Below, piece after piece: positions 25,074 through 33,534 of a DNA stretch of 50,855 nt. Where the stretch lies: contig NZ_OPYN01000101.1 in NCBI RefSeq assembly GCF_900277125.1, positions 1,401 to 52,255 on the forward strand, written 5' to 3'. A model generated the notes under the pieces. The model was not told the origin of the DNA. It worked only from the letters and a program-made list of their open reading frames with translations, and ran no database searches. A program made the translations under genes and the position numbers. The stretch's first letter is position 1. The number at the start of each line of letters is the position of its first letter. This stretch comes from Pseudomonas inefficax (GTDB lineage Bacteria; Pseudomonadota; Gammaproteobacteria; Pseudomonadales; Pseudomonadaceae).

Positions 25074-25616
25074 TCAACAACCACCCTCGTGCAGCGCCAG
25101 GCTCTGGCGCAACTGCTCGAGCATGGCCTGGCGCAGTGCCTGCGGCGCCTGCACACGGATCGAGCCGGCCTGGGACAGCAGCCAGCCCATCAGCGCACGG
25201 TTGTCGTCGACGCTCGCTACCAAGGTGGCGCCGCCGTCCGCTAGCAGCGTCAGTTGCATATCTGCAGACAGTGGCGACGCATTCAGGCGCCGGGCCAGCG
25301 CATCATCGACCCAGGCGTGCAACTCGATGTGTTGCGGAGGTGTGAGCGCATCGGGCTGCAGCTGCTGCGCTTCGCCCGGGCCAAGGCCCGGTTGCCAGTA
25401 CCAGCCGTAGGGCATGCCTTTGCTGTTGCACTGCAGCGGGAACAGCGCTGCGAGTTCGATCAGGTCGCGCTCGACGGTGCGTTTGCTGGTGATATGGCCC
25501 ACGGCTGACAGGGCGGCCTGCAACTGGGTGGAACTCATCCCCGGGTGGCGGCCGGGCAGCAGCTTGAGCAGCTGCCACTGGCGAGCAATGGTGTGGCGGG
25601 TAGGGTTGCTGGGCAA
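25074..25616 (-). CDS. Shortened WYL-type transcriptional regulator (HTH plus C-terminal extension)
   Basis: 180 residues starting at a TTG codon (25614-25616) behind AAGGA. Residues 1-65 are the winged HTH of WYL regulators (ARQWQLLKLLPG, SKRTVERDLIELAALFPL, MPYGWYWQPG). From about residue 90 the sequence matches the WCX-like C-terminal region (IELHAWVDDALARRL.., ending in LRQAMLEQLRQSLAL). The intervening WYL ligand domain of about 100-150 residues, present in the usual 300+ residue members, is missing with no frameshift. It lies 98 bp upstream of the cyclase gene on the same strand and may control it. A natural deletion or a compact subfamily are both possible. Confidence 0.8.
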   Translation of the reverse strand: MPSNPTRHTIARQWQLLKLLPGRHPGMSSTQLQAALSAVGHITSKRTVERDLIELAALFPLQCNSKGMPYGWYWQPGLGPGEAQQLQPDALTPPQHIELHAWVDDALARRLNASPLSADMQLTLLADGGATLVASVDDNRALMGWLLSQAGSIRVQAPQALRQAMLEQLRQSLALHEGGC

Positions 25617-25722
25617 AGGGCTCGTCCTTGAAGGCAGGCACGAAGCCCGCCTGGGTGGTGGCGTTTAGCTATTGCCCAGCATACCTTGTAGCAGAATGGG
25701 ATCCAAGTTTGGCACACGGCGT

Positions 25723-26709
25723 TCAGCCGAGGCGCGTCACCCATTTGCCTGAGCCTTGGCCCTCTTTCAGCTGCCGTAGAGCCTGTGGCAGTGCCGAGAA
25801 GGCGAACTCGCGGCGCTGTGGCGTGATCAGGCTACCATCGGCGACGGCCTGCAGCAGTCGCTCACCGGCCACGCGCAGGGCTTGGCGATCTGCCAACCGG
25901 CCGTGGGCATGAATGCTGTTGAGCGCCACCTCATGCAGCGAGATCGCTGTGCTGAAGGCGGGCGTTGGCGCTGTTTCCTGGCGGTCCTGGATGCACACCA
26001 GGTGGCCGTTGTAGCCGAGCAGGTGGGCAAGGCTGCCTGCATGGGCGCCGCTGACGGTGTCGAACAGGGCATGCAGCGGGCGCTCGCCCAAAGCGGCCTG
26101 CAGTTGGTTCTGCCAGTCAGCGTCGTGGTAATCGAACACCCCGCTCACACCGAGGGCCTTGAGCGTGGCATGGTGGCGTTGGCTGGCACTGGCCCATACG
26201 CGCAGGCCACGTTGCGCGGCCAGTTGCGCGAGGTAGAAGCCCACCGCGCCACCGGCGCCGATCACCAGCACGTCGCGGCTGGCACCCTCGGGTATTTTGG
26301 CCAAGGCCTGCCAGGCGGTCAGGGCGGGGCAGGGCACGGCGGCCGCGGCGGTGTCGCTGAGCGTGCTGGGGACATGCATCACCAGGCTTGCATCGAGCAG
26401 GCAGTGCTCGGCAAAACTGCCGTCACGCGCCAGCGATTGGTGGTAGGCAACGCGGCTGCCCAAGGGCATGTCGACGCCTTCGCCAAGGGCGACTACCACG
26501 CCGGCGCCATCTACGCCCGGGACCGTGCCCTGCTGCCAGGCCGGGTGGCCCCACTCGCAGATCTTCCAGTCCACCGGGTTGAGGGCAATGGCGCGGTTGG
26601 CCACCAGCACCTCGCCGGGGCCAGGGTGTGGCAGGGGGTTACGCAGCAGTTGCAGGCCGTCGAGGCCGGCGTTCGGGGTCCAGGCCCAGGCTTGATGATC
26701 GGTTGGCAT
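25723..26709 (-). CDS. Zinc-type/quinone-oxidoreductase-like MDR alcohol dehydrogenase
   Basis: 328 residues of the medium-chain dehydrogenase/reductase superfamily. The GroES-like N-terminal domain has LNPVDWKICEWG and VPGVDGAGVVVALGEGV. The Rossmann domain has VLVIGAGGAVGFYLAQLAAQRG (about 145-166). The cysteine clusters of zinc alcohol dehydrogenases are absent, favouring a zinc-free quinone-reductase-like enzyme. NADPH-dependent reduction of an enone or quinone is likely. On the same strand as the WYL-type gene, 106 bp upstream of it. Confidence 0.88.
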   Translation of the reverse strand: MPTDHQAWAWTPNAGLDGLQLLRNPLPHPGPGEVLVANRAIALNPVDWKICEWGHPAWQQGTVPGVDGAGVVVALGEGVDMPLGSRVAYHQSLARDGSFAEHCLLDASLVMHVPSTLSDTAAAAVPCPALTAWQALAKIPEGASRDVLVIGAGGAVGFYLAQLAAQRGLRVWASASQRHHATLKALGVSGVFDYHDADWQNQLQAALGERPLHALFDTVSGAHAGSLAHLLGYNGHLVCIQDRQETAPTPAFSTAISLHEVALNSIHAHGRLADRQALRVAGERLLQAVADGSLITPQRREFAFSALPQALRQLKEGQGSGKWVTRLG

Positions 26710-26811
26710 GGTGCGGGTCCTTTCGAGACGGGTGTGGGCGGCAGGCTAGCGGGGATCGAGGGAGGGAAACAGGTGCGGTGAGGGCAAGGTGTTTTGATTT
26801 CAGAGCAAAAG

Positions 26812-26920
26812 TCTGGGGCCGCTTTGCGGCCCATCGCGACACAAGGCCGCTCCCACAGGAGAATGGTTTCCCCTGTAGGAGCGGCCTTGTGTCGCGATGG
26901 GCTGCAGAGCAGCCCCCAGG
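26812..26920. repeat. Family A REP doublet
   Basis: Inverted copy (CGCGACACAAGGCCGCTCCC), short spacer, forward copy and a GGGCTGC..GCAGCCC hairpin. It separates two same-strand genes (25723-26709 and 26927-27724), so it may end or insulate transcripts. Confidence 0.9.
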
Positions 26921-26926
26921 TTTAAC

Positions 26927-27724
26927 TCAGATAGCCAGGCTGTCGACTACACCACCATCGACCCGCAGCGCTGCACCGGTAGTGGCGGAGGAGTAAGGGG
27001 AGGCGAGGTACACCGCCAGGTGGGCAACTTCGTCGACATCGGCGGCGCGCTGGATGATCGAGCTTGGCCGCGCAGTCCGCACGAAGTTGTCGGCTTCTTC
27101 ACGAATGCTGCGCCCGGACGCCTGGGCTGCATCAGCCACCAGGGCGGCCACGCCGTCGGTCAGGGTCGGGCCAGGCAGCACTGCGTTCACGGTTACCCCG
27201 GTGCCGGCCAGGCGCTTGGCCAGACCATGCGATACCGCCAGGTTGGCAGCCTTGGTCACGCCGTAGTTGATCATGTCGGCAGGGATGGCGATGCCCGATT
27301 CCGAGGAGATGAACAGGATCCGCCCCCAACCTTTCTCGACCATGCCCGGGGCATAGTGGCGGGCCAGGCGCACGCCGCTCAGCACGTTGGTGTCGTAGAA
27401 GCGCGTCCACTCGCTGTCGGCCACATCGAAGAAGTCGACGTCGTCGTAGATACCCAGGTTGTTGACCAGGATGTCGGCCCGTGGGTGGGCGGCGAACAGG
27501 GTTTCGGCACCCGCGGCAGTCCCCAGGTCGGCGACCACACCGTGGATCTGCCCACTGCCACCTTGCTCGCGCAGTTCGGCCAGGGCGGCATCCAGCGACT
27601 TCTGGCTGCGGCCGGCAATGACTACGTCAGCGTTGGCGCGGGCCAGGCCGCGGGCGATAGCCAGACCAATACCGCCGGTCGAGCCGCTGATGATGGCGGT
27701 GCGTCCGCCGAGGTCGATGTTCAT
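26927..27724 (-). CDS. SDR-family oxidoreductase (canonical)
   Basis: 265 residues from MNIDLGGRTAIISG. Cofactor motif SGSTGGIG near 14-21, NNLG structural motif, catalytic Ser in FISSESG and the YxxxK in NYGVTKAANLAV are all present, unlike the SDR at 23125. NAD(P)-dependent oxidation or reduction of a hydroxyl/keto group. ATG at 27724 has AGGAG; the nine residues upstream to 27751 are not conserved-looking. It is 86 bp downstream of the LysR gene on the same strand and may be cotranscribed. Confidence 0.93.
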   Translation of the reverse strand: MNIDLGGRTAIISGSTGGIGLAIARGLARANADVVIAGRSQKSLDAALAELREQGGSGQIHGVVADLGTAAGAETLFAAHPRADILVNNLGIYDDVDFFDVADSEWTRFYDTNVLSGVRLARHYAPGMVEKGWGRILFISSESGIAIPADMINYGVTKAANLAVSHGLAKRLAGTGVTVNAVLPGPTLTDGVAALVADAAQASGRSIREEADNFVRTARPSSIIQRAADVDEVAHLAVYLASPYSSATTGAALRVDGGVVDSLAI

Positions 27725-27810
27725 GGAATGGCTCCTGTGGGTGAGTTGCATCGATGGGAGCCATGCTAGAGAACCACGGTCAGACTGTAAAAGACGTAAT
27801 TCGACTGAGT

Positions 27811-28734
27811 TCAGACCTGGGTGGACTTATCAACCCCTTGTTCCGCCAATGCCAGCACCTGCTCGCGGAAAATGCCCACGATCGGTCGCAGGTCGACCTG
27901 GTGCCAGACCGCCCACAACTGCTCGCTGGGCTGGAACCAGTCCAGCTGGCGCAGCACCACGGTCGGCCCGGCGCTGGCCGACAGGCTGCTCTGCACCATT
28001 GCCAGGCCTAGCCCGGCGGACACCAGGCCAAGCACGCTCAGCGGGTCGGTAGCCTCCAGCGACAGGCGCGGGGTGAAGCCGGCATCGCCACAGCGGGCGA
28101 TGAAATCGTCGCGCTTGTGGACCTGGTCTGGCTGGCCGCCGGTGATGATCCAGTCTTGCTCGTGCAGGTCGGCAGGGGCCAGTTCGGCCTTGCTGGCCAG
28201 TGGGTGCGCGGCCGGGATGGCCAGCAGCAACGGGTCGTCCAGCACCGGCTGGCCGCGCAGGTCGGGGTCGTCCTTTGGCGGCCGGTCGCAAACCAGAGCA
28301 ATGTCCAGGCTGCGCTGGCGCAGGCCCTCGAACTGTTCGTTGGAGGTCATGTTGTACAGCGCAATGTGAATGTTCGGGCGCTCGGCACGAATGGCCCGCA
28401 CCGCGCCCGGCAGCACGCCGGCATGGATGGCGTGGTTGACGTAACCGATGCACAGCCCGCCTTCCTCGCCACGGCCCAGGCGCTTGCCCAGCGATTCCAG
28501 GCGCTCGGCATGCTTGAGCAGGCCGCGCGCTTCGGCCAGGAAGGTGCGCCCGTCCCTGGTCAGGTACAGGCGCTGATTGCGCCGTTCGAACAGCGCCAGG
28601 CCAAGGTTGTCCTCCAGCTGGGCGATCTGCCGGCTGAGGGGCGATTGGGAAATATGCAGCTGCTCGGCGGCTCGGCCGACGTTCTCGCATTCGGCGACGG
28701 CCACGAAGTAGCGCAGCTGACGTAGATCTTGCAT
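27811..28734 (-). CDS. LysR-type transcriptional regulator (BenM/CatM-like branch)
   Basis: 307 residues. MQDLRQLRYFVAVAECENVGRAAEQLHISQSPLSRQIAQLEDNLG is a textbook LysR HTH of the BenM/CatR branch. The effector domain carries conserved TSNEQFEGLRQRSLDIAL-type spacing. It is divergent from the MFS/alkene-reductase operon at 29114, 379 bp away. Its ribosome site GGAGG and ATG fall inside an 8-bp inverted repeat (28734-28783) that could form a hairpin over the start. Confidence 0.92.
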   Translation of the reverse strand: MQDLRQLRYFVAVAECENVGRAAEQLHISQSPLSRQIAQLEDNLGLALFERRNQRLYLTRDGRTFLAEARGLLKHAERLESLGKRLGRGEEGGLCIGYVNHAIHAGVLPGAVRAIRAERPNIHIALYNMTSNEQFEGLRQRSLDIALVCDRPPKDDPDLRGQPVLDDPLLLAIPAAHPLASKAELAPADLHEQDWIITGGQPDQVHKRDDFIARCGDAGFTPRLSLEATDPLSVLGLVSAGLGLAMVQSSLSASAGPTVVLRQLDWFQPSEQLWAVWHQVDLRPIVGIFREQVLALAEQGVDKSTQV

Positions 28735-28783
28735 GAGACCTCCAGGGACTTAACTGTTAACAATTATGACTTGGTAGGTCTCA
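28734..28783 (-). promoter_or_regulatory. Inverted repeat spanning the LysR start codon and Shine-Dalgarno
   Basis: TGAGACCT (28734-28741) and AGGTCTCA (28776-28783) are perfect 8-bp arms around a 34-bp AT-rich spacer containing GTTAAC. On the transcript, the upstream arm would pair with the 3' part of GGAGG and the A of the AUG. It may be an mRNA hairpin limiting translation or an operator. Confidence 0.45.
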
Positions 28784-28836
28784 GTCTGGCCAGCCTTGGA
28801 TGCGTTCACTTCGTCGGGTTGATGAACGGGGTCAAT

Positions 28837-28953
28837 TGTGGGAGCGGCCTTGTGTCGCGAAAGGGCTGCAAAGCAGCCCCAGCAATATTTGTAGTTGTGC
28901 TGAACACCTGGGGCTGCTTTGCAGCCCTTTCGCGACACAAGGCCGCTCCTACA
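28837..28953. repeat. Family A REP doublet
   Basis: Forward GGAGCGGCCTTGTGTCGCGA with a GGGCTGCAAAGCAGCCC hairpin, then its inverted mate. It occupies the middle of the 379-bp divergent gap. The rest (28954-29113) holds the leader of the MFS gene, with no feature I can name. Confidence 0.9.
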
Positions 28954-29113
28954 ACCAACCGCGCTGGCTGGAGCATTGAAGTTGACCTGCCCGCAATAGC
29001 TTCTGGATAACCTTTGCCTTCAAGTCAAAACTCATTGTCCCGCCCCTACCTTTTTCCCATCCCCACGTCCCCCGAGAATTCACCCATCCCAACCTTCCAC
29101 AGGTGATTCTCAA

Positions 29114-30307
29114 ATGCCTCTCGCCTTGTTAGCCCTGACCCTGGCGGCCTTCGCCATCGGCACAACGGAGTTCGTGATCGTCGGCCTCATCCCGACCATC
29201 GCCAATGACCTGGCAGTTACCCTGCCTTCGGCCGGCCTGCTGGTCAGCCTTTACGCCCTCAGCGTCGCCATCGGCGCGCCGCTGCTCACCGCCATGACCG
29301 GCCGCGTGCCGCGCAAGCTGTTGCTGGTCGGCCTGATGGCACTGTTCACCGCCGGTAACCTGGTGGCCTGGCAGGCGCCCAGTTACGAATCGCTGATCAT
29401 GGCGCGCATCCTCACCGGCCTGGCCCATGGGGTGTTCTTCTCGGTCGGCTCGATCATCGCCACCAGCCTGGTGCCGAAAGAAAAAGCCGCCAGCGCCATC
29501 GCCACCATGTTCAGTGGCATGACCGTGGCCTTTGTCACCGGTATCCCGCTGGGTACCTTCATCGGCCAGCATTTCGGCTGGCGCGTGACCTTCCTGGTGG
29601 TGGCTGCCTTCGGCCTGGTGGCGCTGCTCGGCGCGCTGCTGTTCGTGCCCAAGCGCATCCAGCACAGCCAGCCGGCACCGCTGCTGCGCCAACTGCGGGT
29701 AATGCTGCAACCGCGCCTGCTGCTGGTGTATGCCATGACTGCCGTGGGTTACGGCGGCTCGCTGATCGCCTTCACCTTCCTTGCCCCGATCCTGCAGGAC
29801 ATCGCCGGCTTTGGCGCCAACAGCGTCGCCCTGGTGCTGCTCGCCTACGGTGTTTCGGTTGCCCTGGGCAACATCTGGGGCGGCCGCCTGGCCGACCGCA
29901 AAGGCCCGGTCAAGGCACTGTCGATCATCTTCCTGCTGCTGGCCGTGGTGCTGCTGGCGCTGACCTTCACCGCGCCGCATCCGGTGCTGGTGGTAGTCAC
30001 CGTACTGGCCTGGGGCGCGGTGGCCTTTGGCAATGTGCCGGGCCTGCAGGTGTACGTGGTGCAGCAGGCGGAAAAGGTCGCCCCCGACGCAGTCGACGTA
30101 GCTGCCGGTTTCAACATAGCCGCCTTCAACCTGGGTGTTGCCGGTGGTTCCTGGGGCGGTGCCCAGGTGGTGCAACAGCTCGGCCTCGGCCACACCCCGT
30201 GGATCGCCGCGCTGGTCACCCTCGGTGCCCTGGCCCTGACCCTGTACAGCGGCCGCCTCGACCGCCGCGTACCTGCCCAGCCACAACCTGTCGTCAGCCG
30301 CGCCTGA
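29114..30307 (+). CDS. MFS transporter, DHA1 (AraJ-like) exporter
   Basis: A 397-residue, 12-helix carrier with FAIGTTEFVIVGLIPTIA in helix 1 and TGLAHGVFFSVGSIIATSLV, the same subfamily as the carrier at 14740-15915. Probable proton-driven efflux of a sugar or drug. It is followed after 30 bp by an alkene reductase in an apparent operon, a pairing often seen under LysR control in pseudomonads. Substrate unknown. Confidence 0.9.
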   Translation: MPLALLALTLAAFAIGTTEFVIVGLIPTIANDLAVTLPSAGLLVSLYALSVAIGAPLLTAMTGRVPRKLLLVGLMALFTAGNLVAWQAPSYESLIMARILTGLAHGVFFSVGSIIATSLVPKEKAASAIATMFSGMTVAFVTGIPLGTFIGQHFGWRVTFLVVAAFGLVALLGALLFVPKRIQHSQPAPLLRQLRVMLQPRLLLVYAMTAVGYGGSLIAFTFLAPILQDIAGFGANSVALVLLAYGVSVALGNIWGGRLADRKGPVKALSIIFLLLAVVLLALTFTAPHPVLVVVTVLAWGAVAFGNVPGLQVYVVQQAEKVAPDAVDVAAGFNIAAFNLGVAGGSWGGAQVVQQLGLGHTPWIAALVTLGALALTLYSGRLDRRVPAQPQPVVSRA

Positions 30308-30337
30308 CCGCTGATTCCACCTACGGAGATGCTCGTA

Positions 30338-31444
30338 ATGACTCAAGATCCGCTGTTCCAACCCCTGCAATTCGGCGCCCTGAACCTGCCCAACCGCGTG
30401 CTGATGCCGCCAATGACCCGCTCCCGTGCCGCCCAGCCTGGCGATGTACCGACCGCACTGATGGCCGAGTACTACGCGCAACGCGCCAGCGCCGGGCTGA
30501 TTGTCAGTGAAGGCACCTGGATCTCGCCATTGGGCAAGGGTTACGCCCGCACCCCAGGTATCCACACCCAGGCGCAGATCGACGGCTGGCGCCTGGTCAC
30601 CGAGGCGGTACATGCAGCAGGCGGGCGCATCTTCGCCCAGCTCTGGCACGTCGGCCGCCTCAGCCACAGCAGCCTGCTCGGCGGCCAGGCCCCGGTGTCG
30701 TCCTCGGCGATGCAGGCCGAAGGCGTGAATGTATTCATCGACAATGCCGACGGCACGCCAGGCTTTGTCCAGGCCTCCAAGCCACGTGCGTTGAGCGAAG
30801 CGGAAATTGCCGAGATCATCGAGCAGTACCGCCAGGCTGCGCGCAATGCCATGGCGGCGGGTTTTGACGGTGTCGAATTGCACGCGGCCAACGGTTACCT
30901 GGTCAACCAGTTCCTCGATTCCGGCGCCAACGACCGCACCGACCGCTACGGCGGTTCGCTGGAAAACCGCCTGCGTTTCCTCGACCAGGTAACCCGTGCG
31001 CTGGTCGAAGGCACCGGCGACGCCCAGCGCGTAGGCGTACGCCTGGCGCCGCTGACCACGCTCAATGGCTGTGTCGATGCCGACCCGGTTACCATCTATA
31101 CCGCCGCGGCCAAGCGCCTGGGCGAAATCGGCATCGGCTACCTGCATATTGCCGAAGCCGACTGGGACGACGCGCCGGACATGCCGGTGGACTTCAAGCA
31201 ACAGCTGCGTTCGGTGTTCCCCGGGGTGATGGTGTATGCCGGCAAATACACCGGCGAACGTGCACGGCGTGCGCTGGAGGAGGGCTGGGCTGACCTGATC
31301 GGCTTCGGCCGACCATTCGTGGCCAACCCGGACCTGCCGGCGCGGCTGAAGCTGAATGCGCCACTGGCGGAGCACGAACGAGCCACGCTGTTCGGTGGTG
31401 ATGCCCATGGCCTGACCGACTACCCGGCGCTGGCAACAGCCTGA
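30338..31444 (+). CDS. Alkene reductase, Old Yellow Enzyme family (NemA/XenB-like)
   Basis: A 368-residue FMN flavoprotein. It shows PMTRSRA (FMN site), QLWHVGRLSH near 101-110, the substrate-binding H182/N185 and proton-donor Y187 in HAANGYL, and NDRTDRYGGSLENR. It should reduce activated alkenes, nitrate esters or quinones with NAD(P)H. GGAG sits nine nt before the ATG at 30338; the in-frame ATG at 30329 abuts it and is unlikely. Cotranscribed with the upstream exporter, which suggests a detoxification role. Confidence 0.94.
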   Translation: MTQDPLFQPLQFGALNLPNRVLMPPMTRSRAAQPGDVPTALMAEYYAQRASAGLIVSEGTWISPLGKGYARTPGIHTQAQIDGWRLVTEAVHAAGGRIFAQLWHVGRLSHSSLLGGQAPVSSSAMQAEGVNVFIDNADGTPGFVQASKPRALSEAEIAEIIEQYRQAARNAMAAGFDGVELHAANGYLVNQFLDSGANDRTDRYGGSLENRLRFLDQVTRALVEGTGDAQRVGVRLAPLTTLNGCVDADPVTIYTAAAKRLGEIGIGYLHIAEADWDDAPDMPVDFKQQLRSVFPGVMVYAGKYTGERARRALEEGWADLIGFGRPFVANPDLPARLKLNAPLAEHERATLFGGDAHGLTDYPALATA

Positions 31445-31458
31445 CTTCAGGTTCTACT

Positions 31459-31765
31459 TCTGTAGGAGCGGGCTCACGCTGTACTTGTGGGAGCAACTGT
31501 CTTGGATATCTCTTCAAGCCAGCACTGGCCCTTGTAGGAGCGGCCTTGTGTCGCGATGGGCTGCGCAGCGGCCCCGGCAATCTTTGCTGCGAAGCTGAAA
31601 ATCTGGGGCCGCTTCGCGCCCCATCGCGACACAAGGCCGCTCCTACAGGTATTTGCACATGGCTTGAGGCCGGTGTGGTCGAGGTGGGAACTTTAGCCGC
31701 GAACACCGGCAACGCCGGTGCCATCCACCGTGTCGACGGCTTCGCGGCTGAACCCGCTCCCACAG
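31459..31765. repeat. REP cluster: family A doublet in a 198-bp repeat, plus family C-like unit
   Basis: 31459-31488 is a REP fragment. 31489-31686 is a longer repeat, present again at 49743-49939 with about ten differences. It contains a family A doublet and the flanks CTTCAAGCCAGCACTGG and TTGAGGCCGGTGTGGTCGAG. 31687-31765 is a family C-related hairpin (CCGCGAACACCGGC.. ending CCCGCTCCCACAG). The 409-bp gene-free gap contains nothing else I can identify. Confidence 0.88.
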
Positions 31766-31853
31766 TGACCGTGCAATTTCGAGGTAGGGCGTAAAACTAC
31801 TTGGTGAAAAAGCCGGCTGCACTGAAGTTTGTGTAAAGCCGCCACTCACTGTT

Positions 31854-32246
31854 CTATTCCATCATCACAGCGTTGGCGTATTTCTCCTGGTCCGGTGTGA
31901 ACGTTGTCAGCATGCCGGTGTGTTTACAGGTCAGGGTGAGCTCTGTTCGCGTATCGATGAACAAATCCTCGCCGCGAAGGCCCTGCCACTGCGCCAGATA
32001 CTTGAACGAACCGTACTTCATCGGTTTCTTCAATGCGCGATCATGGCCACCTTTCCAACCTAGCACCGGAAGTACGCCATCGATGCAGTGCCGGGCAAGT
32101 TCTGGCTGGGCCAGGGCCCGCTCACGGCCAATCTCCCAGCAGCGGATCAAGCCCTCGTCGGGCCCCTTCCATGCTTCTTCCCAGGTGATCAAAGTGCGGA
32201 TGGGGTGATGAATGGGGCGTCGAATGACCCCGGTAGCTCGATCCAT
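31854..32246 (-). CDS. Orphan hypothetical protein, possibly a gene remnant
   Basis: 130 residues, soluble, Trp/Arg/Lys-rich (MDRATGVIRRP.., LGWKGGHDRALKKPMKYGSFKYLAQWQ). No domain recognised. The DNA is visibly AT-richer than its surroundings. The frame opens eight codons upstream of the ATG, after a TGA, and there is no clear ribosome site. MDRATGVIRRP reads like an internal segment of a larger protein, so this may be the 3' piece of a truncated gene. It is flanked by REPs on one side and a LysR gene on the other; possible horizontally acquired residue. Confidence 0.5.
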   Translation of the reverse strand: MDRATGVIRRPIHHPIRTLITWEEAWKGPDEGLIRCWEIGRERALAQPELARHCIDGVLPVLGWKGGHDRALKKPMKYGSFKYLAQWQGLRGEDLFIDTRTELTLTCKHTGMLTTFTPDQEKYANAVMME

Positions 32247-32336
32247 GACTGAGATTGTCCATAATGTTCAGTTGGTCTGGATGCTACTAATTGGCCACTA
32301 TCGTGTCCAGTGCTCGCCGACCCCGCCCTGCGTTCA

Positions 32337-33242
32337 CTATAGGCTCTGCTGCAATGCCTCGATAAACACCTCTTCGGCGCGGCTGAAGCGCTGCTCCCTG
32401 TTCCACAACAGGTGAATATCCACATCGGCAATGCCTTCCTGTGGTGGCAGCTTCCACAGCAACCCGGCGTCTACATCCGCTGCCACCACATGCTCGGGCA
32501 GGCAGCCTATGCCAAACCCGGCAATCACTAGCCGGCGCACTTCTTCAAGGCTGGGTGACGATGCCACGATCCGCCCGGCAAACCCTTGCTGGTCGCGGAA
32601 AATGGTCAGTGGCGACAGCATGCCGCCAATCTGGTCACTGGTGAAGCTGACGAAGTTCTCCCGCTGCAGGTCGCCTTCGACCTGGCCGAACAGGGCATGG
32701 TGCTTGCCACAGAAGAACGCATAGCGCTGGCGCAGGAACAACCGTTGCTCCAGGCGTGGCTGCGCACGCCGGTTCAGGCTGAGGCCCGCCGTTGCGGTTT
32801 TTTCCTGCAGGGCGGCGACGATGTCGGAGCTGCGCATTACGTCGATCTCCAGCTCCACCCGCGGGTGCTGGCGGTGGAAGTCGGCGAGGAAGTCGTCGAA
32901 GCGTTCGTTGACGATACGGCTGATCATCAGCAGGCGTACCTTGCCCACCAGTTCGTCCGCCGGCTGCTCCAGCAAGCCGCCGATCTGCGACATCTGTCCA
33001 TAGACCTCGCCGGCCAGCTGGAACAGCTGCTCGCCCATTTCCGTCAGCACGAAGCGCGGCCCGCGGCGGGCGATGAGCTGGCGGCCAAGCTGTTCTTCAA
33101 GGCGCTTGAGCGCCTGGCTCACTGCGGGCTGGGTGAGATGCAGGCGCGCGGCAGCACGGCTGATGGACAACTCCTGGCCGATGACCCGGAAGGTACGCAG
33201 CAGGTTCCAGTCGAGGCGGTCGTTGAGCAGACGGTCGGGCAT
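32337..33242 (-). CDS. LysR-type transcriptional regulator
   Basis: 301 residues. HTH at about 14-70 (LSISRAAARLHLTQPAVSQALKRLEEQLG), followed by the effector-binding domain with FGIGCLPEHVV in lobe II. It is divergent from the MHS-carrier/amidohydrolase operon at 33535 and is its probable regulator. The 292-bp gap contains an AT-rich stretch right before the LysR start (33250-33300, with two AATAATAA-like repeats flanking GCAA..TTGC) suited to autoregulation, and a REP pair beyond it. Confidence 0.92.
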   Translation of the reverse strand: MPDRLLNDRLDWNLLRTFRVIGQELSISRAAARLHLTQPAVSQALKRLEEQLGRQLIARRGPRFVLTEMGEQLFQLAGEVYGQMSQIGGLLEQPADELVGKVRLLMISRIVNERFDDFLADFHRQHPRVELEIDVMRSSDIVAALQEKTATAGLSLNRRAQPRLEQRLFLRQRYAFFCGKHHALFGQVEGDLQRENFVSFTSDQIGGMLSPLTIFRDQQGFAGRIVASSPSLEEVRRLVIAGFGIGCLPEHVVAADVDAGLLWKLPPQEGIADVDIHLLWNREQRFSRAEEVFIEALQQSL

Positions 33243-33357
33243 GGCAGGGGCTCGATAATAAGCAAGGCTAATATTGCGAATAATAAATAGAAAATTGACT
33301 AATCATAGCCCTGGGCCGATAAATCGCAGGTATCGAGGCCTGTTGCATCGGTGCTGG

Positions 33358-33448
33358 CTTCTTCGCGGGTAAACCCGCTCCCACAGGGATTGCACAAGGC
33401 CTGCAAGCGCTGCAGTACCTGTGGGAGCGGGTTTACCCGCGAAGAAGC
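33358..33448. repeat. Family C REP doublet
   Basis: Inverted copy (CTTCGCGGGTAAACCCGCTC) and forward copy (GGAGCGGGTTTACCCGCGAA) around a spacer with GCAAGCGCTGC. The ORF opening in the forward copy at 33421 runs into the carrier gene, but those N-terminal residues are REP translation. Confidence 0.9.
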
Positions 33449-33534
33449 TGACACCAGACCAACAGGCCAAGCGCCACAAGAGCGCCACCGTGCCCCCGAC
33501 AACTCCTGCCAGAACAACAAGCAAAGGAGCCCCC

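Noticed and set aside
29129..31408. 759-residue minus-strand ORF opposite the MFS and alkene reductase genes
   Set aside because: Low-complexity His/Gln/Gly-rich shadow frame; the plus-strand genes carry clear family motifs.
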